NCBI GenBank assembly: GCA_018655275.1
Contig: JABIJZ010000008.1
Coordinates: forward strand, 1-64,000
Direction: 5' to 3'
Source of the DNA: Candidatus Peregrinibacteria bacterium
GTDB taxonomy: Bacteria > Patescibacteriota > Gracilibacteria > UBA1369 > LOWO2-01-FULL-3
DNA length: 64,000 nucleotides
Shown: one piece after another, positions 24,521 to 33,004 of the stretch
Layout: each line of letters opens with the position of its first letter
How positions within the stretch are numbered: the stretch's first letter is position 1
Translations under genes and position numbers: made by a program
Notes under the pieces: model-generated
Databases searched by the model: none
Seen by the model: only the letters and a program-made list of their open reading frames with translations
Told to the model about the DNA's origin: nothing

Positions 24521-25603
24521 CTATTTCTTCAATTTATACTGCTTTCGACCAACACGCTCAAACCTAGCGTTATTTTTGAGAGCAAGAACAATAGTGATTT
24601 CTTTCACTTTTCTTTGCTTCAAAACTTCGCTGATGATTTGGTCTTGGCTCAATTCTTTCTTCTCTTGCAGTATTTTGATGACAACATCGGCAACAGTTCC
24701 TTTCTCGTAACCCCATTCTCCAAGCGCATAAATACCACGTCCGATCAATACAAACTGTTTATGACGAATTAATTCGTTGTGAACTGCCTGAACATTAACC
24801 TTTCTATTATCGAAATTGCGTGAAGAAATTCTCTCAGCAATCTCAACAAAGTGCATAGGTTTTTTCTCAGTTCGAAGGATGAAGAAAATCTTGTCCCTTA
24901 GAGTTCTAGGATGGATGTGTCTCCATTCGTACAAACCTACTTTGTCCATATCTACAACCTTCAGTCTCTTGTCGATTCCCATTAGGGATTTGAAAAGCTT
25001 TCCGTTCAATTTGAATTCTTTCAAAGTAGCCGAAAGATCTCTTTCCAATCTAGATATAGGTTTGATGTCACCATATTTGTGTAATTGATTCACAGTTTTT
25101 GAAGCAGCATTTCTCAAAGAATAATCAGAGATGCCTTTGCTTTTGATGTAAGGGTAGAAATCTATTGTGTTGCCAACTCTTTCCAAATCGTCATGCAAAG
25201 AAAGGGCAAGTCTAACCGCATTAACATCGACATTTGAATTGTCCGCAACCGCAGAAGCTTCCAATAATTTCTCAACTAACAAGTCCTCTTTGCTAACTCC
25301 ACCACACTCATCAAGAATAACGTCAGAGAACGCATGTACATGAGTAAGAGCTGTATTGAAAACGTTTCTTTTCATCTTTGCCAAAGCATTTTTTTCAATC
25401 TGACGTATCCTTTCTCTAGTCACAGAAAAATCTTTACCAATCTCCTCAAGGGTATGTTTACGCGTGCTGTCCAGGTTAAATCTTTTAACAATTACAGTTT
25501 TTTCCTTCTCAGAAAGAAGCAAAAGTAAATTCTGAACTACAGAATCGAGGTCCATCAATGTAGACGCCAACTCAGGTGGCGAAGAGGGAGTTGTGGTATT
25601 CAT
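24521..25603 (-). CDS. Sigma-70 region 4 / HARE-HTH fusion protein (paralog 2)
   Basis: 360 residues from the ATG at 25603 (MNTTTPSSPPEL). A longer frame begins at 25663, but those codons lie on the promoter, so the later start is preferred. Region 4 (LSEKEKTVIVKRF, TLEEIGKDFSVTRERIRQIE) is near residues 30-85, and HARE-HTH (KPMHFVEIAERI, AVHNELIRHKQFVLIGRGIYAL) lies in the last third, then a second winged-helix-like segment. It is clearly paralogous to 17987-19042. As there, regions 2 and 3 are missing. Confidence 0.85.
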   Translation of the reverse strand: MNTTTPSSPPELASTLMDLDSVVQNLLLLLSEKEKTVIVKRFNLDSTRKHTLEEIGKDFSVTRERIRQIEKNALAKMKRNVFNTALTHVHAFSDVILDECGGVSKEDLLVEKLLEASAVADNSNVDVNAVRLALSLHDDLERVGNTIDFYPYIKSKGISDYSLRNAASKTVNQLHKYGDIKPISRLERDLSATLKEFKLNGKLFKSLMGIDKRLKVVDMDKVGLYEWRHIHPRTLRDKIFFILRTEKKPMHFVEIAERISSRNFDNRKVNVQAVHNELIRHKQFVLIGRGIYALGEWGYEKGTVADVVIKILQEKKELSQDQIISEVLKQRKVKEITIVLALKNNARFERVGRKQYKLKK

Positions 25604-25634
25604 AGGAAAGGAGATAAGGGATATCAACGACCGA

Positions 25635-25663
25635 ATTATAAGAAAGTTTTGCCTATTTGGCAA
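25635..25663 (-). promoter_or_regulatory. Promoter of sigma4/HARE-HTH gene 2 with inverted repeat over the -35
   Basis: On the minus strand: TTGCCA (25658-25663), a 17-nt spacer and TATAAT (25635-25640). An inverted repeat TTTTGCC (25647-25653) and GGCAAAA (25659-25665) covers the -35 and could be an operator. It differs in sequence from the repeat before paralog 1. Confidence 0.7.
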
Positions 25664-25726
25664 AAAAAACGTCTTGTTAGAATTTACAAATTGGCTTGTT
25701 GTTTCTAAATTCTATCGCTCATATGG

Positions 25727-26398
25727 TTACTCGAAAATATACCCAACGCACGGAATTGTTTTTATTGGATCGAAAAACAAACGGTTTCTCAGTTTTTTAC
25801 GAAGTCTGCTCACGTGAACCTCTATAGTCGCTGTCGAGCCAAGCAAATTTCTATCCCAAACTGATTCCAAAATATCAACTTTTGACACAACCTTCCCCTG
25901 ATTTGAAAGTAAAAATTCCAAAAGTAAAAATTCTTTATTCACCAAATCCATCTGAGGATCACCATCGATATAAAGTTGCCTAGAAGAATGATCTAGTTTC
26001 AAAGTCTTGCGATTCACCTGACAGGTCAAAGTCGGAGGACTCACAACACTCAGGCCTCTCTTATACAAAAAAACAATCTGACGATAATTAAAAGGAGATA
26101 AAAAAATAGGAGTATCTACATACTCCTTCAACTCATTCACAATCTTTAGATTCTCCGTGTTAACAAGAATAAACACATTCTTGTCTGGGCTCAGGTCCTT
26201 GAATCGTTTACAAAAATCTATGTGATAGTCCTCTGGATCATTGAGATAAATCAAAAAACCATCGTTGTACAAAAAGTTGTTAACAGAGTCATTAGCGAAA
26301 TCAGCTTTGTATATCAATGTTTTCAAATGGGAATTGTGCAAACCCCTTTGGACCGACAAAGCAGACACATAATCTGAGGCAATAATCGCGGATAACAT
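25727..26398 (-). CDS. OmpR/PhoB-type winged-helix protein with degenerate receiver-like N-terminus
   Basis: 223 residues. The C-terminal ~95 form a trans_reg_C winged helix (LVNKEFLLLEFLLSNQGKVVSKVDILESVWD, quoted in part; then TIEVHVSRLRKKL and VGYIFE). The N-terminal ~120 have response-regulator size and a Rossmann-like rhythm, but I cannot find a convincing phosphoacceptor Asp with the usual DD and K partners. It may be a pseudo-receiver or an orphan regulator. No histidine kinase is adjacent. Confidence 0.8.
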   Translation of the reverse strand: MLSAIIASDYVSALSVQRGLHNSHLKTLIYKADFANDSVNNFLYNDGFLIYLNDPEDYHIDFCKRFKDLSPDKNVFILVNTENLKIVNELKEYVDTPIFLSPFNYRQIVFLYKRGLSVVSPPTLTCQVNRKTLKLDHSSRQLYIDGDPQMDLVNKEFLLLEFLLSNQGKVVSKVDILESVWDRNLLGSTATIEVHVSRLRKKLRNRLFFDPIKTIPCVGYIFE

Positions 26399-26483
26399 GC
26401 CCCAAATACTGACCGAAAAAAATCAAAAAACAATCACCTTGCCTAAGAGTGCTTTGTTAACAGGGCAGAAACGAGAAAAAAAG

Positions 26484-26505
26484 TGTTGTTGAATAAAAAA
26501 CAACA
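26484..26505. repeat. Small hairpin in the gap before the DUF3467 gene
   Basis: TGTTGTT (26484-26490) pairs with AACAACA (26499-26505). It sits in the 149-bp gap between the divergent OmpR-type gene and the DUF3467 gene. The rest of the gap shows only AT-rich promoter-like sequence. Confidence 0.35.
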
Positions 26506-26547
26506 GCCATATAAACTATAACCAATTTAATATCTAACACCCAAACC

Positions 26548-26820
26548 ATGGCAGACGACAACAAAGACAATAAAAAGAAAGAATATTTAATGAAAATCGC
26601 AGAGGCTACGGAAAACGGAGTCTTTTCTAACGCTGTATCAGTCAACATGACAGGCAACGAATGTACGATCGATTTTGGCTACACACTTCCAAACACAGAG
26701 AAGCCTACAATCAAAATTACAAGCAGGGTTCACATGACACACCCAACAGCAGAATCACTTCTGAAAGTCTTATCAAACGCAATCTTGGATTTTAAAAATA
26801 AAAAAGAGCAAAAACAATGA
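26548..26820 (+). CDS. DUF3467-like small protein
   Basis: 90 residues. A Lys/Asp-rich N-terminus is followed by GVFSNAVSVNMTGNECTIDF, RVHMTHPTAESLL and a final amphipathic helix, which resembles the DUF3467 pattern (beta strands with an RVxMSP-like turn). Function unknown. It overlaps dtd by ATGA and heads a DUF3467-dtd-glyQS run. Confidence 0.65.
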   Translation: MADDNKDNKKKEYLMKIAEATENGVFSNAVSVNMTGNECTIDFGYTLPNTEKPTIKITSRVHMTHPTAESLLKVLSNAILDFKNKKEQKQ

Positions 26821-27263
26821 AAGCAGTAATACAAAGAGTAAATAAAGGTTCATGCACAGTAGAAGACAAAGTCACAGGCAAAATTGCCACAGGCTTAGTC
26901 ATCTTACTTGGTATAACTCAAAATGACACAGAAGCTGAAGTCAAAAAACTCTCAGAAAAGATTCTCAACTTAAGAATCTTCGCAAACGAAGATAAGCATT
27001 TTGAACAATCGTTACTAGAAACAAAAGGTGAAGCGCTTGTCATATCTCAATTCACTTTATACGCAGAGACAAAAAAAGGACGTCGTCCTGATTTCAACAA
27101 AGCTGCAAAACCAGAAGTAGCAAAACCGCTTTATGAAAAATTTATAGAAGAACTCCGAAACCAAGGCGTCAAGACGCAAGAAGGGGTTTTCGGTGCAATG
27201 ATGAATATAGAACTGGTAAATTCTGGCCCAGTCACTATAATCATAGACACAAATTCACTTTAA
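26817..27263 (+). CDS. dtd: D-aminoacyl-tRNA deacylase
   Basis: 148 residues, the normal length. It carries the two family motifs SQFTLYA (about 79-85) and NSGPVTI (about 136-142), the latter holding the Gly-Pro pair that excludes L-amino acids. It removes D-amino acids, and glycine wrongly placed on tRNA-Ala. The position directly before glyQS fits a tRNA quality-control operon. Confidence 0.95.
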   Translation: MKAVIQRVNKGSCTVEDKVTGKIATGLVILLGITQNDTEAEVKKLSEKILNLRIFANEDKHFEQSLLETKGEALVISQFTLYAETKKGRRPDFNKAAKPEVAKPLYEKFIEELRNQGVKTQEGVFGAMMNIELVNSGPVTIIIDTNSL

Positions 27264-27273
27264 TCAAAAAAAT

Positions 27274-28650
27274 ATGGCTGAACAAAACCTAATGGAAAAA
27301 GTAGTAGCACTATGTAAGCGCAGAGGATTCATATATCCAGGCTCAGAAATATACGGCGGACTTGCAAACACATGGGATTACGCGCCATACGGAACTCTTC
27401 TGAAAAACAATCTAAAAAAATCTTGGTGGAAAACCTTCGTTCAAAGTAGACGCGACATGGTTGGCCTCGACTCAGGAATCTTACTCAACCCAACTGTTTG
27501 GGAAGCATCAGGACACTTGGAGTCTTTCTCAGATCCACTAATGGACTGCAAAGACTGTAAAGAAAGAGTACGTGGTGACAAGATCATCGAAGAAGCCCTA
27601 GGCGTAGAAGCTGCCGCAGGAAAATCTTTGAAAGAAATTGCAGAAATCATAAAGAAAGAAAACTTGAAATGTCCAAAATGTGGCAAATGCAACTTCACAG
27701 AAGCACGATCATTCAACCTAATGTTCAAAACACACCAAGGCGTGATCGAAGAAGAAAGCACTCCGGTCTACCTACGTCCAGAAACAGCACAAGGAATCTT
27801 CATAAACTTCAAGAACGTAGTACAAACATGTCGTCAAAAAGTCCCATTCGGAATAGGACAAATAGGTAAAGCATTCCGAAACGAAATCACTCCAGGAAAT
27901 TTTACATACCGAACTCGAGAATTCGAACAAATGGAAATCGAATACTTCGTAAACCCAGACGACAAAAAAGCATCTAAAAAAATCTTCGAAGATTTCAAAA
28001 AGGACGCTTTCAACTGGTACACAGAAACTCTAGGTGTGAAAAAGGACAACCTAAGATTCCGAGAACATGACAAAGACGAGCTCAGCCACTACTCATCATT
28101 AACAATGGACATCGAGTACAAATTCCCATTCGGTTGGGGAGAGTTGATGGGATTGGCAGACAGAGGACAGTTCGACCTCACACAACACGAGAAATTTTCA
28201 GGAGAAAAACTCGAATACCAAGATCCACAAACAAACGAGAAATATCTGCCAGCAGTAATAGAACCATCATTTGGTGTAGAAAGATCTATGCTCACAATAC
28301 TTCTCGACGCATACGATGAAGAAAAAATAGGTGACGAAGAGAGAGTAGTGATGAGATTTGCTCCAAGCATAGCTCCAGTAAAAGTTGCAATACTACCATT
28401 GGTCAAGAAACCAGAACTTCAAAAAGTAGCCGACAAAATATTCGAAACACTCCAAGAAAACCACAATGTTGAATACGACGAATCAGGAACCATTGGAAAA
28501 AGATACCGTCGTCAGGACGAAATAGGTACTCCTTACTGTGTAACAGTTGATTTCGACGGTCTCGAGGATGGCACAGTCACAATCAGGCATAGAGATTCGA
28601 TGGAGCAGGAAAGAGTGAAAATCGAGAAACTGGAAGAATTGATTGGTTAA
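27274..28650 (+). CDS. glyQS: Glycyl-tRNA synthetase, single-chain (eukaryote/archaea-like) type
   Basis: 458 residues of the dimeric type rather than the alpha2beta2 GlyQ/GlyS pair. It shows [13 protein letters not shown], a Cys-rich insert ([16 protein letters not shown]) likely to bind zinc, class II motif 2 FRNEITP and motif 3 SFGVERSM, and an anticodon-binding domain at the C-terminus ([22 protein letters not shown], in part). A strong terminator follows. Confidence 0.96.
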   Translation: MAEQNLMEKVVALCKRRGFIYPGSEIYGGLANTWDYAPYGTLLKNNLKKSWWKTFVQSRRDMVGLDSGILLNPTVWEASGHLESFSDPLMDCKDCKERVRGDKIIEEALGVEAAAGKSLKEIAEIIKKENLKCPKCGKCNFTEARSFNLMFKTHQGVIEEESTPVYLRPETAQGIFINFKNVVQTCRQKVPFGIGQIGKAFRNEITPGNFTYRTREFEQMEIEYFVNPDDKKASKKIFEDFKKDAFNWYTETLGVKKDNLRFREHDKDELSHYSSLTMDIEYKFPFGWGELMGLADRGQFDLTQHEKFSGEKLEYQDPQTNEKYLPAVIEPSFGVERSMLTILLDAYDEEKIGDEERVVMRFAPSIAPVKVAILPLVKKPELQKVADKIFETLQENHNVEYDESGTIGKRYRRQDEIGTPYCVTVDFDGLEDGTVTIRHRDSMEQERVKIEKLEELIG

Positions 28651-28666
28651 TTCTTAGTATATTAAT

Positions 28667-28699
28667 AAGCGCCCAGGATTGCTTTCCGGGCGCTTTTTT
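28667..28699 (+). terminator. Intrinsic terminator after glyQS
   Basis: Stem AAGCGCCC (28667-28674) pairs with GGGCGCTT (28688-28695) across a 13-nt loop, followed by a TTTTTT run ending at 28699. It lies 16 nt after the glyQS stop and is the clearest rho-independent terminator in the window. Confidence 0.92.
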
Positions 28700-28707
28700 G
28701 GTATAAT
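28679..28707 (+). promoter_or_regulatory. Promoter of TraG/HerA-like ATPase 2, -35 in the terminator loop
   Basis: TTGCTT (28679-28684) lies in the loop of the glyQS terminator. A 17-nt spacer leads to TATAAT (28702-28707), 32 nt before the ATG at 28740. Confidence 0.65.
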
Positions 28708-28739
28708 AACAGGATAGATTTGAATAAAAACAGAGACAA

Positions 28740-31373
28740 ATGCTCAGCGAAATAGGCAATTTCATAACAACACACCCGATCTGGTTCAGCTTGATCGTAC
28801 TTGGAGTTATTTTTCTACCTCCATATACCGTAAGAATCCTGAGAAGACTCTACAAGATTAGTGAAGCAAGACACAGAACATTCATGAAAGTAACAATGCC
28901 TCGAGAAGATTCGCCAAAAGACAAGGATAAAGCTGTCGAAAAAGATTTCCGAGAAAAAATAGCAATAATGGCTCAATTCTACAGAAACCTCGAAGAAACC
29001 AGAGAAATGAACCTTTGGAACATAATTAAAACAAGGCTTCTAAAAAGCAATACATTCAGTTTTGAGTTGGTTTTGGAAAACAAACTGGTGAATTTTTATA
29101 TAAGTTCCCCAAAATATTACGCAGAAATTCTGGAAAAACAGGTCACCTCATACTACCCAGACGCTGAGGTAACACCTGTAGATAAATACGTAGCATTCCC
29201 TGAGGGCAACAAAATGAAAGGGTATTACGCTTTCTTGGCAAAACCGTTCTGGTTCCCTATAAAAACATTCAAAAAGATCGAGAACGATCCATTGAACGAC
29301 CTTACAAACATTTTCTCAAACATGAAAGATGAGGAGACAGCAGCCTTCCAAATAGTAATTTCTCCAAAAGGAGATGCGTGGAGAAAAAAAGGTGAAAAAC
29401 AAGGGTCACTATATTTCAAAGGAGGAAAGTCGGGAGGAATATCTTCAATTCCAGTAATAGGAAGTATATACGCATTTCTTTCAGGAATAATTTGGGGGTA
29501 TGAAAGTTACAAAAAAAACACCCCGAAAGAAGGTGCAGGAGAAGGCTACGTTAGAATGCTTCAAACAAAAGAAGAGGTCGCAAAATCAATAGGTGAGAAA
29601 TCACAGCAAGCAGGGTTCGACACAGTCATCCGAGTCCTTGCCACGGCAAAAGAAGAAAAACGTGCGGAAGAAATTGCAAACCACATGATCGTTGGCTTGA
29701 ATCTATTCAAAGACCCCTCAATGAACTATTTTCAGACAAGAAGAATCATTGTGCCAGATGTCTTGAACGACAAACTGTTTAAAAAGAATTTCGAATATAG
29801 ATTCTTGAGTCCGGGTTTTCTGCCGTTTTTTAACGAAAAGAAATCAACAATGGCTGAAGAGGAACTAGCATCGCTATTCCATTTCCCAAACAGTAAATAT
29901 AACAAAACTCCAACAATCAACTGGCTACTTTACAAAATCTTGCCAGCTCCAAACAACGTCCCCACAGAAGGGATATTGTTGGGAAACAACGCATACAGAG
30001 GGAAAGAGACTCCTGTTCATTTCTTGGACAAAGACAGAACACGTCATCACTACATAATTGGTAAATCAGGTACAGGTAAATCGAACTTTATATCATTCAT
30101 GGCACGCCAAGACATCCAGGATGGGAAAGGTGTGTGTGTGATCGATCCACATGGCGATTTGGTAGAAGATATTCTTCAATACGTGCCGAAAGAAAGAGCC
30201 AAGGACGTAATCATATTCGATCCGTCTGACACAGAGAGGCCTATGGCTTTGAATATACTTGAAGCAGACACTTCAGACGAAATGGACCTCGTGTCCAGTC
30301 AGGCCACAGAAATATTCATCAAACTGTTTGGGGACGAAATCTTCGGACCGCGAATTCAGCATTATTTCAGAAACGCATGTCTGACATTGATGGAAGACAA
30401 GGAGGAGGGAGCAACATTGATCGATGTGCCTCGAATGTTCGTGGATGAAAACTTCATGAAATACAAGGTGAAGAAGGTTACAAATCCAGTCGTAAAATCA
30501 TTCTGGATGCACGAATACGCAAACACAGGTGCTCGCGAAAGAGAAGAAATGATCCCATATTTTAGTTCAAAATTCGGACCATTTATTACGAACATGATTA
30601 TGCGTAATACTATTGGCCAACCAAAATCAGCCTTCAACTTCAGAGAAATAATGGATGAGGGAAAGATCCTATTGGTTAAATTATCAAAAGGTAAGATCGG
30701 AGATCTAAACACCCAGCTACTTGGATTGGTAATGGTTGCTCGTATCCAAATGGCAGCGATGAGTCGTGCCGACATCCCCGAGAAAGATCGTAGAGACTTC
30801 TACTTGTATGTGGATGAGTTTCAAAACTTTGCTACAGAGAGCTTTTGTTCAATATTGTCTGAGGCTCGTAAGTATCATTTGGCCTTAATAATGGCCCACC
30901 AATACATAAACCAGCTGGTGACATCAAAATACGGAAACAGTTCTACTCAAATCAGAGATGCTGTATTTGGTAACGTCGGATCGTTGAGCGCATTTAAAGT
31001 AGGTGCAGACGACGCAGAATACCTGGCAAAGGAATTCGCCCCAGTATTAACCGAACAAGACATCATCGGAATCGCAAACTACAAACAGTACATGAAATTG
31101 AACATCAAGAACGCAACTTCAAGACCTTTCTCAATGAACACAATTTACTCAACAGAAGGCGCAAGTCCAAAAGTGGCCAAGATAGTAAAAGAATACTCGA
31201 GAATGAAACACGGTCGAAAGAAAGAATTCGTAGACCAAGAAATCTCAGGAAGAGTAGGCATAGACCTAGATTCAGACCCGATAGATTCAAGCAAACTTCC
31301 AGGAATGCCAGACCAAGCCAAAACAGACAACCCAATGGCAAAAATCCTCAAAGGAGGTGGAGGCAAAGCATAA
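28740..31373 (+). CDS. Membrane-anchored TraG/HerA-like ATPase (paralog 2)
   Basis: 877 residues. An N-terminal membrane helix (about 13-30), a shared domain (about 60-400), then the P-loop ATPase: Walker A GKSGTGKSN (441-449), CVIDPHGDLVEDI, Walker B FYLYVDEFQNF and a TraM-recognition-like region (YHLALIMAHQYINQL). It aligns along its whole length with 6455-8938. The C-terminus has an additional ~40-residue tail. Probably a DNA- or substrate-pumping ATPase at the membrane. No conjugation neighbours. Confidence 0.85.
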   Translation: MLSEIGNFITTHPIWFSLIVLGVIFLPPYTVRILRRLYKISEARHRTFMKVTMPREDSPKDKDKAVEKDFREKIAIMAQFYRNLEETREMNLWNIIKTRLLKSNTFSFELVLENKLVNFYISSPKYYAEILEKQVTSYYPDAEVTPVDKYVAFPEGNKMKGYYAFLAKPFWFPIKTFKKIENDPLNDLTNIFSNMKDEETAAFQIVISPKGDAWRKKGEKQGSLYFKGGKSGGISSIPVIGSIYAFLSGIIWGYESYKKNTPKEGAGEGYVRMLQTKEEVAKSIGEKSQQAGFDTVIRVLATAKEEKRAEEIANHMIVGLNLFKDPSMNYFQTRRIIVPDVLNDKLFKKNFEYRFLSPGFLPFFNEKKSTMAEEELASLFHFPNSKYNKTPTINWLLYKILPAPNNVPTEGILLGNNAYRGKETPVHFLDKDRTRHHYIIGKSGTGKSNFISFMARQDIQDGKGVCVIDPHGDLVEDILQYVPKERAKDVIIFDPSDTERPMALNILEADTSDEMDLVSSQATEIFIKLFGDEIFGPRIQHYFRNACLTLMEDKEEGATLIDVPRMFVDENFMKYKVKKVTNPVVKSFWMHEYANTGAREREEMIPYFSSKFGPFITNMIMRNTIGQPKSAFNFREIMDEGKILLVKLSKGKIGDLNTQLLGLVMVARIQMAAMSRADIPEKDRRDFYLYVDEFQNFATESFCSILSEARKYHLALIMAHQYINQLVTSKYGNSSTQIRDAVFGNVGSLSAFKVGADDAEYLAKEFAPVLTEQDIIGIANYKQYMKLNIKNATSRPFSMNTIYSTEGASPKVAKIVKEYSRMKHGRKKEFVDQEISGRVGIDLDSDPIDSSKLPGMPDQAKTDNPMAKILKGGGGKA

Positions 31374-31381
31374 AAGCTCTC

Positions 31382-31903
31382 TTACCACCAAACCTTTTTG
31401 ATCTTCAAGGCATAAGCGATCAAATTCGCAAGAGTGCTTAGTAAACCTGAAACAACCACGATCACAGCCATAAACCCAAGGTCCAAGTCCACAACAATAG
31501 AAGACAACAACAAAGCTCCAACAGGGAAATCTATTTGATCAAAAACAGGCAAAGCCCCCCCAGAACGAACACCCAACTGCCTCTTTAAAAAACTCTCAAT
31601 ACTGTCCCCAAACAAAGCTCCAAATCCAAGCAAAAATCCCAAAGTAAAAGAGAAATAAAAAGAATAATCTCCAATCAAACTATGCTGCACAATGGCAGTC
31701 AAAATTCCACCCGTAGTCCCAACCATAAATCCTTTTACCGTTTTGTGATCACCAAAGATCCTTTTGCCAAAAGCTTTATGCCCCAAATCAACAGGCCCAT
31801 CCAAAACACGCCCCATCTTTACGTGAGAGAAAAGCGGCGGAAGCAGATTCGCAACATAAGCAGGAAGCATAAACCAAATGACTTGTAGGAGGAGGTCGAT
31901 CAT
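31382..31903 (-). CDS. CDP-archaeol synthase-like (CarS/DUF46) membrane protein
   Basis: 173 residues from the ATG at 31903; a longer frame would overlap the next gene and the promoter. Four to five membrane segments carry the family marks LPAYVANLLPPLF, GDHKTVKGF, GDSIESFLKRQLG and PVFDQIDFPVGA. In archaea CarS attaches CDP to the ether lipid; bacterial homologs occur, notably in CPR genomes, and their substrate is open. CDP-alcohol formation for lipid synthesis or lipid-carrier activation is a reasonable inference. Confidence 0.82.
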   Translation of the reverse strand: MIDLLLQVIWFMLPAYVANLLPPLFSHVKMGRVLDGPVDLGHKAFGKRIFGDHKTVKGFMVGTTGGILTAIVQHSLIGDYSFYFSFTLGFLLGFGALFGDSIESFLKRQLGVRSGGALPVFDQIDFPVGALLLSSIVVDLDLGFMAVIVVVSGLLSTLANLIAYALKIKKVWW

Positions 31904-31905
31904 AG

Positions 31906-32901
31906 TCAGATTATAGCACAATCCACATCAGACCAACTCCTTCCAGGTTTATAAGAAGCAAACACCTCTTTACCAGCGACATCGGACGCTTTGAATTTAG
32001 GTAGTTTTACATAATGAGTTATGCCAGATTCACCAGGAGCAAGTTCCAAAGAATCAAAAACCTTAACGTGAGTAGCAAGCAAAAGACGAATCATCTCATG
32101 AGAGGCAAGATGTTGGGGAATTCTAGCTCCACCAGAAATCCTAAAATCAGAAATATTCGCGATCCTACCTCTGACATCACTTCCCAGAGAAAAAATCTTT
32201 CCCAATAATTCAATATCGGAACCTTCGTTATCAGTAATACCACGCGCAGCAAGACTTATATCAACAGTATCCGGAACAAAAAGACCTCCTTCTTTCAAAA
32301 ATTGCCGCAAATTATACTCAACCGCGACCTGAGGTTCATGAAAAAGACCAGCATCCATCACCTCAGAAACAATCATGTGAAATTGCTTACCTGGATTGTA
32401 TTTAGTCAAATCCTTCTGATTTAACCCACTTAGATACTTACGAACTCCAAATTTTACAGCAAGAGACTCAGCGATAACTAAAGAAGAAGGATGGTAGTCC
32501 ACAATTTCGACATCAACCTCATCTTTGGGAAACCTCCTAAGCACTGGATAGAACAAGGTAGCATATGGACCAGAGCCTCCATACAAAACATCCAACTTCT
32601 CGCCAGGAAAAACCTTCTTTAAATGCAAAAGCCCGTTGTAAGCCGCTCTTATAAATTTTACAGCTCGCTCGGGATCTCTAAGGCATTCCACAGCGCCCTC
32701 CGGGCTAATTGGACGACCGAAATCTGTTTTTTCAGGATCATTATAACGAAAAGAGTCATCACAGATTTTAGCAGCTTTATGGCATAAATCGCCATATGCC
32801 AACATAGAAGCTTCCCGATCCTCGGTAGAACTATCCGGATTGTCCAAAACAGATCTTGATATACGGTCGAGCTTTCTCCTAGTTGGGGTGGTTAAAATCA
32901 T
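31906..32901 (-). CDS. PRMT-like class I SAM-dependent methyltransferase
   Basis: 331 residues from ATG 32901 (MILTTPTRRKL); a TTG five codons earlier is less likely. SAM motif I is LDVLYGGSGPYATLF, followed by the acidic end of strand 2 (VEIVDYHPSS). FHMIVSEVMDAGLFHEP resembles the double-E loop of protein arginine methyltransferases, and FLKEGGLFVPDTVDI matches the next strand. The substrate is unknown, and a small-molecule methyltransferase is possible. The CarS-like start lies 3 nt past its stop. Confidence 0.65.
   Translation of the reverse strand: MILTTPTRRKLDRISRSVLDNPDSSTEDREASMLAYGDLCHKAAKICDDSFRYNDPEKTDFGRPISPEGAVECLRDPERAVKFIRAAYNGLLHLKKVFPGEKLDVLYGGSGPYATLFYPVLRRFPKDEVDVEIVDYHPSSLVIAESLAVKFGVRKYLSGLNQKDLTKYNPGKQFHMIVSEVMDAGLFHEPQVAVEYNLRQFLKEGGLFVPDTVDISLAARGITDNEGSDIELLGKIFSLGSDVRGRIANISDFRISGGARIPQHLASHEMIRLLLATHVKVFDSLELAPGESGITHYVKLPKFKASDVAGKEVFASYKPGRSWSDVDCAII
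31910..31915 (-). promoter_or_regulatory. -10 box (TATAAT) giving a leaderless mRNA for the CarS-like gene
   Basis: On the minus strand TATAAT is followed by exactly 6 nt and ATG at 31903. It overlaps the last codons of the upstream methyltransferase gene. The -35 is weak. Confidence 0.65.
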
Positions 32902-32947
32902 AAAATATAATGACAAATGGAGGAGATCCTACTACAAAAATCCGAAT

Positions 32948-32976
32948 TTTACAATATAAAATAAATATGTTATAAA
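32948..32976 (+). promoter_or_regulatory. Promoter of the ABC transporter
   Basis: TTTACA (32948-32953), a 17-nt spacer and TATAAA (32971-32976), 28 nt before the ATG at 33005. Confidence 0.6.
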
Positions 32977-33004
32977 ATACGTCCAATACTTAGTAAAAAA
33001 TCGT

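Noticed and set aside
25604-25663. 20-residue extension of sigma4/HARE paralog 2
   Set aside because: It lies on the -10 and -35 boxes, so it would not be transcribed.
25727-26398. Firm call as a two-component response regulator
   Set aside because: The DNA-binding domain is clear but the receiver lacks a convincing Asp/Asp/Lys set and there is no kinase nearby.
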